Positions 1 to 6,606 of a stretch of 10,324 nucleotides of DNA are shown piece by piece; position 1 is the stretch's first letter; every line of letters begins with the position of its first letter. The stretch spans positions 1-10,324 of the forward strand of contig JAFNYG010000097.1 in the NCBI GenBank assembly GCA_017383325.1, in the 5' to 3' direction. The DNA is from Alphaproteobacteria bacterium. Lineage in GTDB: Bacteria > Pseudomonadota > Alphaproteobacteria > Rs-D84. The notes beneath the pieces were generated by a model, which saw nothing but the letters and a program-made list of their open reading frames with translations, did not search any database and was not told where the DNA came from. The position numbers and the translations under genes are program-made.

Positions 1-50
1 AAAAGAGAGGCGCCCCCAAAAACATATGGCAATGTCCATTTAAAGTTCAT
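1..50 (-). CDS. 5' end of an unidentified protein gene, cut by the window edge
   Basis: An ATG read from position 50 leftward opens a frame that stays open to the window edge, giving MNFKWTLPYVFGGASL. It is preceded by a textbook ribosome binding site, GGAGG at 60-56, five bases before the ATG. That strong site, and the promoter and leader upstream, are the reasons for calling it a gene despite its length. The visible residues are mixed hydrophobic and could be the start of a signal or membrane segment, but 16 residues are too few to identify a family. It faces the same way as the MotB-like gene to its right, but a terminator and a new promoter lie between them, so it is probably a separate transcription unit. 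Confidence 0.6.
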   Translation of the reverse strand, partial: MNFKWTLPYVFGGASL

Positions 51-257
51 TTTATCCTCCATTTGCAATCAACCATGTATAACAACATTTACCGCTGCTA
101 CTTGTCATGTGTTAATGTTCTTCTTTGTTTTGATTGGTTCATCGCGAGAATAAAAAATGCGACGTACATTCAGGCACTTTTTCAAAAATAAATACCCCGA
201 CTTGCCATTTTATAATAAGAACCGGCAGCCCGCCCCGTTACCGGGGAACCAAAGTTT
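51..257 (-). promoter_or_regulatory. Long structured 5' leader (or small RNA) ahead of the left-edge gene
   Basis: About 205 bases separate the predicted transcription start (near 257) from the ATG at 50, with no convincing gene between. Near the 5' end of the transcript is a GC-rich hairpin, CCCCG-GUAA-CGGGG (246-233), closed by a GNRA-type loop. A second CGGGG lies downstream (199-195) and could pair with the same CCCCG strand, so two alternative folds are possible. A weak stem followed by a T-rich run lies around 172-150. Two tiny open frames (98-169 and 47-88) lack ribosome binding sites. I do not recognise a known riboswitch class; attenuator, ribosomal leader or small RNA are all possible. 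Confidence 0.35.
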
Positions 258-263
258 GTATAT

Positions 264-293
264 ACAATATACTTACAGGGGAAATTTTGTCAA
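264..293 (-). promoter_or_regulatory. Sigma-70-type promoter for the left-edge gene
   Basis: On the minus strand a consensus -35 TTGACA (293-288) is followed after 16 bases by TATATT (271-266), or after 18 bases by TATTGT (269-264). It lies just downstream of the terminator of the MotB-like gene and reads leftward into the long leader and the edge gene. The perfect -35 box suggests strong constitutive transcription; the exact -10 box cannot be decided from sequence. Confidence 0.6.
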
Positions 294-302
294 GCGCTTT
301 TT

Positions 303-330
303 GAAAAAAAATCCCACATTTCTGTGGGAA
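303..330 (-). terminator. Rho-independent terminator of the MotA/MotB-like operon
   Basis: The minus-strand transcript forms a perfect 7-bp stem, TCCCACA-GAAA-TGTGGGA (329-312), with a GNRA tetraloop, followed at once by eight T residues (311-304). It begins only a few bases after the stop codon of the OmpA/MotB-like gene. Confidence 0.9.
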
Positions 331-336
331 TAAATA

Positions 337-1449
337 CTATCTGTTCGTCAATTGTAATTCTATGCGACGATTTTGCTGCAATGTATGGGGGTCATTGCCC
401 AATTGCACCGGATGCATGTCGCCAAAACCACTGGGGACCAAACGTCGGCGCGACACACCAGAATTAGCCAATTCATCGGCAACTGCGGTTGCACGTAGCA
501 ATGACAATTGCGTATTGTTCTGGTATCCAGATGTGCCCGCAATAACCGGCTTTTTATCGGTATGCCCATCAACGCGGATAATCCAATTAACGTCGGTTGG
601 GATTTTCCCTTCCATGTCTTTGATAACGTTTGCAATCAAACGCAACTGTTTTTTCCCGTCTGGCGACAATTTGTATGAACCGCTGGGGAATAAGATATCG
701 CTGTTGACAACAAAGCGATCACCATCGGTTTGAATCGACGTGCGGTCACCCACCGCCAGCTTTACAGCCTTGTAGAATTCAGACTGATACTGTGACATAT
801 CTTTTAATTCTGCAACCTTGTCCGCCAAGGCACGGTTTAAACGCGATGACATTTCTACGTATTGGATTTCCTGGGCCCTGGATTTTTCTTCGGCAGCGTC
901 TAAGGCGGCCTGTAATTTCGCCAATTGTTCCGCCAAGCGCACACGTTGTAATTCCATTTCATCCTGCAACTGTTTACGTTGCTGTTCCAGTTCGGCGGTT
1001 TTTTCTTTGTCCAGATTAGCCTGGGTCAAACGGACCGTTAAATCATTAACCATTTGTTGTAATTCGTTCCCATGCGCCTGCAATTGCAGAACCTTGGCCT
1101 CGTACGCGGTAACCAGATCGGTAACACTGGAATCCATCTGGTCTAATTCATTATTTAAATCGGCATTCGATTGTTCCAAATCTTGCAGTTGATTGCGCGC
1201 TAAAATCAACAGGCGTTTGGCTTCTTGCTCATCCAGGGACATTTGCTCAATTGTTTGTGCCTGTTCTGCGTTTGCAGCCTTTAGCTCTGCAACAGCCTTG
1301 GAATTTGTGGTTTTGTTGAAAACACTGGTGGTTGTCCACAAAAACACAAAAACAATCATCATGAATATTAAAATAATTACCAGATTTGAAAATAAATCTA
1401 CAAATCCTGGCCATGCATTTGTTGATGTGCGATAACGTATGTTTATCAT
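337..1449 (-). CDS. MotB-like protein: membrane anchor, long coiled coil, OmpA-type peptidoglycan-binding domain
   Basis: A 370-residue inner-membrane protein with a large periplasmic part. Residues 18-38 form one membrane helix preceded by Asp18 (FVDLFSNLV), where MotB-type stators carry their proton-binding aspartate. Residues about 50-222 are rich in Glu, Gln, Leu and Ala and read as a long coiled coil. Residues about 245-370 are an OmpA/MotB C-terminal domain: VDGHTD (293-298), NTQLSLLRA (312-320), GFGDMHPV (341-348) and NRRIEL (360-365), the usual peptidoglycan-contacting motifs. The start at 1449 has a purine-rich GAGAGAGAAG upstream. It follows the proton-channel gene by 34 bases in one operon, so the two probably form a proton-driven complex that grips the cell wall. 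With no flagellar gene nearby, a Tol/Exb-like or other envelope motor is likelier than a flagellar stator. The substrate is unknown. Confidence 0.85.
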   Translation of the reverse strand: MINIRYRTSTNAWPGFVDLFSNLVIILIFMMIVFVFLWTTTSVFNKTTNSKAVAELKAANAEQAQTIEQMSLDEQEAKRLLILARNQLQDLEQSNADLNNELDQMDSSVTDLVTAYEAKVLQLQAHGNELQQMVNDLTVRLTQANLDKEKTAELEQQRKQLQDEMELQRVRLAEQLAKLQAALDAAEEKSRAQEIQYVEMSSRLNRALADKVAELKDMSQYQSEFYKAVKLAVGDRTSIQTDGDRFVVNSDILFPSGSYKLSPDGKKQLRLIANVIKDMEGKIPTDVNWIIRVDGHTDKKPVIAGTSGYQNNTQLSLLRATAVADELANSGVSRRRLVPSGFGDMHPVQLGNDPHTLQQNRRIELQLTNR

Positions 1450-1483
1450 GATGCTTCTCTCTCTTGCTTAAAAAAATATCTGT

Positions 1484-2257
1484 TTATGCGTCTGCCCCTG
1501 TTTGCCCCGATGTCTGTGTCGCCTTGGACAATTCATGCGTGGCCAAATTTATTTGCGGCAAAACCTGGCTCACAGATTCAGGCGTGGCAACATGTGCACG
1601 TGCAGACAAATAATCTTCTAGTTGGTGATAAATTGCGTTCTGGGCCGACTGAACCTGCAATCCCAGGAATCCAACCGTCAAACTGCCCCCCAGCCCTAAC
1701 AACGAACTGGTAAAAGCGGTGGCCATGCCCGCCAACGGTTGCGACAAACCAGCCTGCATAGATTGCAATACATTTTCGTCTGAAAAATTCAAATTACCTA
1801 TTAATTCCGCAAAACCACCAACAGTCAATATCAACCCCCAAAATGTCCCCAGCAATCCCAGAAAGATTAAAGTATTTGTTATATAACGAACCGATTCACG
1901 ACAATCTTCGAATCGCAACAAAATCATATCCATAAAACCATTCAGCGTTGACGCATATATCTGTTTTGGATGCGATATTAACATCTGGGCAACAGGACGC
2001 AATAAAAGCGGTGGCAATGCCAAACGCCGACGTCCCATAGTATAACCCTGCAACCATTTGTATTCAGGCAATAACTGAAACATCAAAACAAAACACAAAC
2101 CGATACCAAACAAAGTGGTGCCAATAATAACACCATTTAACCAAATGTTCGCCAGTGAAATTGCAATAAAATCAGCCCAAAAATACAAGACACCTGCAAC
2201 CAATAATGCGGTAAATAATGCCATCCTGTTAAGTGCGCCGTGAAAGTGTTTTGTCAT
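1484..2257 (-). CDS. MotA/TolQ/ExbB-family proton channel subunit
   Basis: A 257-residue polytopic inner-membrane protein. Hydrophobic helices lie at about 12-33 and 41-62, then after a cytoplasmic stretch at about 125-150 and 171-203. The last pair carries the family signature: FLGLLGTFWGLILTV (132-146) and GLSQPLAGMATAFTSSLLG (170-188), the small-residue and Thr-rich helices that line the ion path in MotA, TolQ and ExbB. The C-terminal 50 residues are polar. In the family five channel subunits surround two single-helix partners and use the proton gradient to move them; the partner here is the OmpA-domain protein encoded 34 bases downstream. The start at 2257 follows a G-rich site (GGGGGAA) and sits about 20 bases from the predicted transcription start. 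It could be called ExbB- or MotA-like; sequence alone does not settle which. Confidence 0.85.
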   Translation of the reverse strand: MTKHFHGALNRMALFTALLVAGVLYFWADFIAISLANIWLNGVIIGTTLFGIGLCFVLMFQLLPEYKWLQGYTMGRRRLALPPLLLRPVAQMLISHPKQIYASTLNGFMDMILLRFEDCRESVRYITNTLIFLGLLGTFWGLILTVGGFAELIGNLNFSDENVLQSMQAGLSQPLAGMATAFTSSLLGLGGSLTVGFLGLQVQSAQNAIYHQLEDYLSARAHVATPESVSQVLPQINLATHELSKATQTSGQTGADA

Positions 2258-2281
2258 GTGTCAGTTCCCCCGCTTAATCAT

Positions 2282-2311
2282 AGAATAGTAAAATTTGATA
2301 AATATTGTCAA
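2282..2311 (-). promoter_or_regulatory. Promoter of the MotA/MotB-like operon
   Basis: Minus-strand TTGACA (2311-2306), an 18-base spacer, then TATTCT (2287-2282). Transcription would start near 2275, about 20 bases ahead of the channel gene's ATG. It sits in the 84-base gap after the cysteine-rich gene, and no terminator hairpin was seen in that gap, so some read-through from upstream is possible. Confidence 0.6.
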
Positions 2312-2341
2312 TAGTGATTATTGTGAAAGTATTTACCCCAT

Positions 2342-3583
2342 TTATTTGCATACCGCAACATAGGGTGGAAATGATCGCGCAGCATCAATTTCACCATCGC
2401 CACAATCCATACAATTAAAACGTCTGTTTTGCGAATACGACCGACCCAATGGGACCGCAACAGCAGATACAGCCGAAACAGAATCAATATATGTGCGTCC
2501 AGGGAACCCAAAATAGAATGCGCGTGTTGGCCCACTGCATTCCGCAACCGCACCTGGATAACAATGCGGGTCTGACAATCGTTCCGGATCCGGGACACAT
2601 GACGACACACATGTTTCTGGATCGGTTATCATCCGCTCGCAATCAGTACAAGATGTCTGAGGAACGCGCAATGTTGCCCCCAGGCCACCATAGACGGCAC
2701 CAGACGTCACATTTAAACACTTTTTTGTTTCAGAATACGTATTGGGATCCGCGACACATTCCCATTCCAAAGTATTATAATTTAAACGCGCAACCATTTT
2801 ATCTGGGCAACTTTTTTCTGGGAATGGGTTTATACATTCCCATAAACTGTCAACCATAACAGCGGTTTGATTGTCAGCACACAATGGTTTACGTGATTCA
2901 TCTGGGACACATTCATACAAATCAGAATCCCATATCATGTCACCGCCACAATCTGTTTTTGTGTTGTATCCGATACACTGCCAACGGCCAAATCGATACG
3001 TTTTTGCCGTCCCAACAGGACATATAACATCAGGGGACGCGACCATGTCGTAAACCGTTGCGGGGTCTGGTATTTCATACTGCGTAAAATATACCAATTG
3101 GTTGTCCGTTAATTCCATTGCATCTACAATTTCAGCAGGAATTGCGCGCAGATACGATGTACCCCCAGACATTATCATTTTGTCACGCAATATTCCAAAT
3201 GTGCCCGCGTCCGAATAATACTGTTCCAGTACATCCATCATTGCATTGTGATCTTTGGCATCCAGGGGTGCGGTCGCTGTTACAATATAGCTGAATGCAG
3301 GCTTTTTATTTTTTACAATTTCGCAATTGGTTATTTTTAATTTATCATCCAGGCATATAAATTGGCTGATAATATCATTTTGTGCAATACAAACATCATT
3401 AAATTCTGTCCCATTTATTTGCGCGTTGTGTACGGCGGTTGCACACTGGGCAATGGTGCGCAAATCCGATCGCAAAACGGCATATTCTGTATCATGCTGT
3501 GACACAGTTTGACTGGGCGACCCCATCAGGTAATAGCCAGCCATAAACAATGCAACCAAAATCATGATAAAAATATTCATCAT
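2342..3583 (-). CDS. Membrane-anchored cysteine-rich protein with tandem C-x(12-16)-C modules, function unknown
   Basis: A 413-residue protein I do not recognise. Residues 3-20 are one hydrophobic N-terminal helix, an uncleaved signal or anchor, so the rest is probably periplasmic or exposed. Residues 25-185 contain four cysteines (47, 65, 77, 87) and resemble in outline the N-terminal part of some pilin-like proteins, although no prepilin cleavage site is visible. From 188 to 276 come four modules of 23-24 residues, each opening with Cys and closing with an aromatic residue, Glu or Gln, then Cys: C188...WQC203, C212...YEC225, C235...WEC250, C259...WEC276. The remainder adds ten cysteines, including CxxC at 312-315 and 391-394, for 22 in all, which suggests disulfide bonding outside the cytoplasm. 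AAGGGGGA precedes two adjacent ATGs; the second (3580) has the better spacing. An overlapping divergent promoter links it to lptE. Confidence 0.8.
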   Translation of the reverse strand: MMNIFIMILVALFMAGYYLMGSPSQTVSQHDTEYAVLRSDLRTIAQCATAVHNAQINGTEFNDVCIAQNDIISQFICLDDKLKITNCEIVKNKKPAFSYIVTATAPLDAKDHNAMMDVLEQYYSDAGTFGILRDKMIMSGGTSYLRAIPAEIVDAMELTDNQLVYFTQYEIPDPATVYDMVASPDVICPVGTAKTYRFGRWQCIGYNTKTDCGGDMIWDSDLYECVPDESRKPLCADNQTAVMVDSLWECINPFPEKSCPDKMVARLNYNTLEWECVADPNTYSETKKCLNVTSGAVYGGLGATLRVPQTSCTDCERMITDPETCVSSCVPDPERLSDPHCYPGAVAECSGPTRAFYFGFPGRTYIDSVSAVSAVAVPLGRSYSQNRRFNCMDCGDGEIDAARSFPPYVAVCK

Positions 3584-3589
3584 TCCCCC

Positions 3590-3618
3590 TTGCGATTTAT
3601 AAAAAGTCTAGGTAATAT
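3590..3618 (+). promoter_or_regulatory. Promoter of the lptE-holA-map-radC operon
   Basis: TTGCGA (3590-3595), a 17-base spacer, then TAATAT (3613-3618), close to the sigma-70 consensus at the -10. Transcription would start near 3626, giving a leader of roughly 25 bases before the lptE start. Confidence 0.55.
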
Positions 3619-3633
3619 ACAAATAAATTGCAA
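3605..3633 (-). promoter_or_regulatory. Possible promoter of the cysteine-rich gene, overlapping the lptE promoter
   Basis: On the minus strand TTGCAA (3633-3628), a 17-base spacer, then TAGACT (3610-3605). It is a weaker match than the lptE promoter, which it overlaps almost completely, so the two genes could compete for polymerase. Confidence 0.35.
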
Positions 3634-3651
3634 CAGAAATCAGGTATGATG

Positions 3652-4140
3652 ATGAAAAAAATTTGTTTACTGTTTGTATTGTTCATTATGTCGGCATGCG
3701 GTTTCCAGCCCATGTTTTCTGGCCAGGATACAAATATCTATGTCGAACCAATCAGCGGAATTAATGGAATTGAATTGCGCAATGCCCTGTGGACCAAATT
3801 CGGTGGCCAACACAATCCAGATGCTACATACAAATTAACGGTTAAGCTAAGCAGCCCAAATACCCAGTACAAAGCACTGGAACGAACAGGCGATGCGACG
3901 TGGCAGGAAATATCCATGACAGCAACATACGTTTTAACACATGATGACACCCAGATTGCGTCCGGCACAGAACAGGCCGCCGAATCGTACACGTTTGTTC
4001 AATATTTGGTCGCATCAAACGCATCATATAATAATGCAGTAAAAAATACTATTAATGTTCTGGCCGAAAAGATTGGGACGCGCGTAATTGCAGAAACACT
4101 TAAGTATTCGCATATGGACAAGACGGTTGCAGAAAAATGA
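3652..4140 (+). CDS. lptE: LPS-assembly lipoprotein LptE
   Basis: A roughly 162-residue outer-membrane lipoprotein. LptE plugs the LptD barrel and helps insert lipopolysaccharide into the outer leaflet. The N-terminus is a lipoprotein signal peptide: MKK, a hydrophobic run, then the lipobox M-S-A-C with Cys16 as lipidation site, followed by GFQPMF. That CGF-x-P beginning is typical of alphaproteobacterial LptE. The rest fits the family in length and in its alternating beta/alpha character, though it is poorly conserved. Three ATGs stand in a row (3646, 3649, 3652); the last is preferred because the AGG at 3642-3644 then has seven bases of spacing. A TTG start at 3628 is unlikely. The stop overlaps the holA start in ATGA. 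Its presence implies that the organism makes LPS. Confidence 0.82.
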   Translation: MKKICLLFVLFIMSACGFQPMFSGQDTNIYVEPISGINGIELRNALWTKFGGQHNPDATYKLTVKLSSPNTQYKALERTGDATWQEISMTATYVLTHDDTQIASGTEQAAESYTFVQYLVASNASYNNAVKNTINVLAEKIGTRVIAETLKYSHMDKTVAEK

Positions 4141-5126
4141 AATGGAAAGATGCCGATTTTAAAACAGGAATTGAAAAAGTTCGCGCCGTGTTAATTTATG
4201 GCCCTGATGCGGGTCAGGTTGATGAATATTGTGATTTGGCAATTGAAAAATTGGGCATAGAAAAAGACAACCTGTTCGCACTGGATTCAGATGAGTTGCG
4301 TGAAAAACAAGATGCCCTGTTTGCAGAAGCATGCACACAGTCCATGTTTGGCGGGCGCAAAATGGTTATTATTTCTAATGCAGGTGATGCGTGCGCAAAA
4401 CAGGTTTCCGAACTGGTTAATCACCCGGGGCTGTGCGCAACCGTAATCGTAGCAGGCAGTGATTTGCGTTCAGGCGGGGGATTGCGAACCCTGTTTGAAA
4501 CATCTGACAACATGGGGGCACTGGCATGCTATACAGACGATGCACGAACATTGGCGACACTGATACGGAATGAACTGTCTGCGGCTGCAGGTATTCAACA
4601 AATAACCCCCGAAGCAATGGCATATATGACATCGCATCTGGGGGGGGATCGTGGAATTACACGCGGTTTTTTAACAAAAATCGCACTGTATGTTGATGAC
4701 AAGCGTATCGTTGAATTATCAGATGTTGAAAAATGTTTGCCAGATACTGGCGCTGCGGATTTAGATGATTTCTTGTATTCGTTAACGGCGGGACACATTA
4801 AACCAACAATGTTGGCACTGGACAGATTGTTATACGATAACAAAGAACCCAATATGCTGGTACGCATGCTGAACGGGCATTTTAAGAAATTACAAACCGC
4901 AGTTGTTGATGGACATTTACCACGGCTGTTTTGGAAGGTCGAAGATAAATTTAAACAAGCTATTAAGATCTGGCCTGATTCGGAAATTACGGCAGTATTA
5001 ATACGATTAAATGAACTGGAACGCCAATTGCGCACAACAGGAATGCCTGCCGAGGTTTTAATTCGCGACTTTGCATTAAAACTGTGTGCACGTTCAGCAA
5101 AATTGGCAATTAAACGGAGGAATTAA
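4137..5126 (+). CDS. holA: DNA polymerase III subunit delta
   Basis: A 329-residue clamp-loader subunit. Delta opens the beta sliding-clamp ring during loading at replication forks. Residues 17-30 contain the degenerate Walker-like LIYGPDAGQVDE; delta keeps the AAA+ fold but does not hydrolyse ATP. The segment SMFGGRKMVII (69-79) matches the conserved S-x-F-x-x-R-K/R-L-V-x-I region next to the clamp-binding element. Later, YMTSHLGGDRGITRG corresponds to the conserved L-G-x-D-R helix of domain II, and the C-terminal third has the helical character of the collar domain. The length is close to that of E. coli delta. The start overlaps the lptE stop (ATGA), so the genes are translationally coupled; lptE-holA order is common in proteobacteria. 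Confidence 0.9.
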   Translation: MKWKDADFKTGIEKVRAVLIYGPDAGQVDEYCDLAIEKLGIEKDNLFALDSDELREKQDALFAEACTQSMFGGRKMVIISNAGDACAKQVSELVNHPGLCATVIVAGSDLRSGGGLRTLFETSDNMGALACYTDDARTLATLIRNELSAAAGIQQITPEAMAYMTSHLGGDRGITRGFLTKIALYVDDKRIVELSDVEKCLPDTGAADLDDFLYSLTAGHIKPTMLALDRLLYDNKEPNMLVRMLNGHFKKLQTAVVDGHLPRLFWKVEDKFKQAIKIWPDSEITAVLIRLNELERQLRTTGMPAEVLIRDFALKLCARSAKLAIKRRN

Positions 5127-5132
5127 AAAACT

Positions 5133-5894
5133 ATGCTTGCTTCGGTTTACGCACCAAAAGATTTTAAGCGCCTGCGTGCCGCAGGGGATGTTGTCGCGCG
5201 CTGTTTCGATTTTATTTCGCCACATATCAAGGCGGGAATTTCAACCGGCGAAATAGATCGGATGGTCGCACAATTTTTAAAGGAAAATGGCGCACGTTCG
5301 TCTGACCTTGGATATCAAGGATATCCAAAACATATCTGTACATCTGTTAATGATGTTATCGTTCATGGAATCCCCAGCGATGAATGTATCTTAAAAGACG
5401 GCGATATAGTCAATGTGGATTTAACCGCAGAATACAAAGGATTTCACGGCGACGCGTCACGCATGTTCATGATTGGCAATGTTTCGCCCCAGGCGCGCAA
5501 ATTGGTACAGGTATGCCAAGATGCGTTGAACGCCGCTATTTCAATTTGTGCCCCAGGCGTGCCATTGTCTGAAATTGGCAAAACAATCGAGGCCGTTGTT
5601 AAACCGCACGGTTTTTCGATTTCTCGTGATTTTGTCGGTCATGGAATCGGCAAGGTTATGCATGACGATCCACAAATATATCATTTCTATGATAAACACT
5701 GGGACAAGGTCAAGATGGTCCCAGGATTGGTGTTCACAATTGAACCTATGATAAACACAGGGTCACCTGAATGCAAAATTGATGAAGATGGTTGGACGGC
5801 GCGCACGGTTGACGGTGGACTGTCTGCCCAGTGGGAACACACAATCGGCATAACAGAAGACGGCGCAATAATTTTCACGGAAAAAATGGTTTAA
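5133..5894 (+). CDS. map: Type I methionine aminopeptidase
   Basis: A 253-residue cytosolic enzyme that removes the initiator methionine from nascent proteins whose second residue is small. All five metal ligands are present at the expected spacing: Asp96 (NVDL), Asp107 (HGDASR), His170 (VGHGIG), Glu204 (TIEPM) and Glu235 (QWEHTI); the substrate-binding His78 (IVHGIP) is also there. The length equals that of typical type Ia enzymes without an N-terminal extension. The start at 5133 lies six bases after the holA stop, with GGAGG at 5116-5120; the 12-base spacing is a little long. It is the third gene of the operon and precedes radC by seven bases, an arrangement also seen in other alphaproteobacteria. 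Confidence 0.97.
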   Translation: MLASVYAPKDFKRLRAAGDVVARCFDFISPHIKAGISTGEIDRMVAQFLKENGARSSDLGYQGYPKHICTSVNDVIVHGIPSDECILKDGDIVNVDLTAEYKGFHGDASRMFMIGNVSPQARKLVQVCQDALNAAISICAPGVPLSEIGKTIEAVVKPHGFSISRDFVGHGIGKVMHDDPQIYHFYDKHWDKVKMVPGLVFTIEPMINTGSPECKIDEDGWTARTVDGGLSAQWEHTIGITEDGAIIFTEKMV

Positions 5895-5901
5895 GTAAAG
5901 T

Positions 5902-6606
5902 ATGCCCGACAAAGACCAGCAGTTTCATACAGGTCATCGTGACAGATTAAAAGAAAAGTTTCTGGACAAGAAACTGGTCGAATATGAACAATTGGAACTG
6001 TTATTGTGCTATGCAATTCCCAGACGCGATGTCAGACCACTGGCCAGGAAATTGATACAACATTTCGGCAGCGTTTATTATGTGCTGAACGCAAATATAG
6101 ATGACCTGATGGCGGTTGACGGTGTTGGACATTCTACAGCTGTGTTGATAAAACTGGTTCACAGTTTAATTTGTATCAGTCACGCCAAAAAATTAACGGA
6201 AAAGTCTTTGTATCTACAACACGACACACTGGTGGATTATTGCAGAATGAAAATGTCCGAACTGAAAACTGAAGAATTTCATGTACTGTATCTGGATGCG
6301 GATTTCTGTCTGCAAAAACACGAAGTACACAGCCAGGGATCAACGGAATCTTCGAACGTATATATCGAAAAAATTATGGAATATGCGCTGAAGAATAATG
6401 TAAAAAGTGTGGTGCTGTTACACAATCACCCATCAACAGATAACACATTTTCATCGGTTGATGTGCAATTGACCGGACAGTTAGAATATTTATTGAATAT
6501 GTGCAACATAACACTGTACGATCACTTTGTTGTGTCGGGCGGCATCGTGCATTCTATGCGCGATGAACAATTGCTGAATAAATCTGCAAATCGGTTTTCC
6601 GGCTAG
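5902..6606 (+). CDS. radC: RadC family (UPF0758) JAB-domain protein
   Basis: A 234-residue member of the RadC family. Residues about 10-95 are the N-terminal helical region: GHRDRL (11-16) corresponds to the usual D/GHRxRL opening, and VDGVGHSTA (72-80) is a helix-hairpin-helix-type turn. Residues about 108-230 form the JAB/MPN domain with a complete JAMM metal site: Glu124/Glu125 ahead of FHVLYLD, His174-x-His176, Ser184 and Asp187, in exact H-x-H-x7-S-x2-D spacing. The usual HNHPSG reads HNHPST here, a mild variation. The family was long tied to DNA repair, but that role was withdrawn for E. coli; its true biochemical role is unsettled. It ends the operon, overlapping the stop of the convergent gene by three bases. 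Confidence 0.93.
   Translation: MPDKDQQFHTGHRDRLKEKFLDKKLVEYEQLELLLCYAIPRRDVRPLARKLIQHFGSVYYVLNANIDDLMAVDGVGHSTAVLIKLVHSLICISHAKKLTEKSLYLQHDTLVDYCRMKMSELKTEEFHVLYLDADFCLQKHEVHSQGSTESSNVYIEKIMEYALKNNVKSVVLLHNHPSTDNTFSSVDVQLTGQLEYLLNMCNITLYDHFVVSGGIVHSMRDEQLLNKSANRFSG

Noticed and set aside
47..88. 13-residue minus-strand frame whose TGA overlaps the ATG of the left-edge gene
   Set aside because: The ATGA overlap is suggestive of coupling, but no ribosome binding site precedes it and the edge gene has its own GGAGG.
98..169. 23-residue leader peptide on the minus strand
   Set aside because: There is no Shine-Dalgarno sequence before its ATG and no run of regulatory codons; it could arise by chance in a 200-base leader.
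337..2257. Zorya defence system (ZorA/ZorB pair)
   Set aside because: The channel protein lacks the long C-terminal helical tail expected of ZorA, and no helicase or nuclease gene (ZorC, ZorD, ZorE) is adjacent; a general envelope motor pair fits better.
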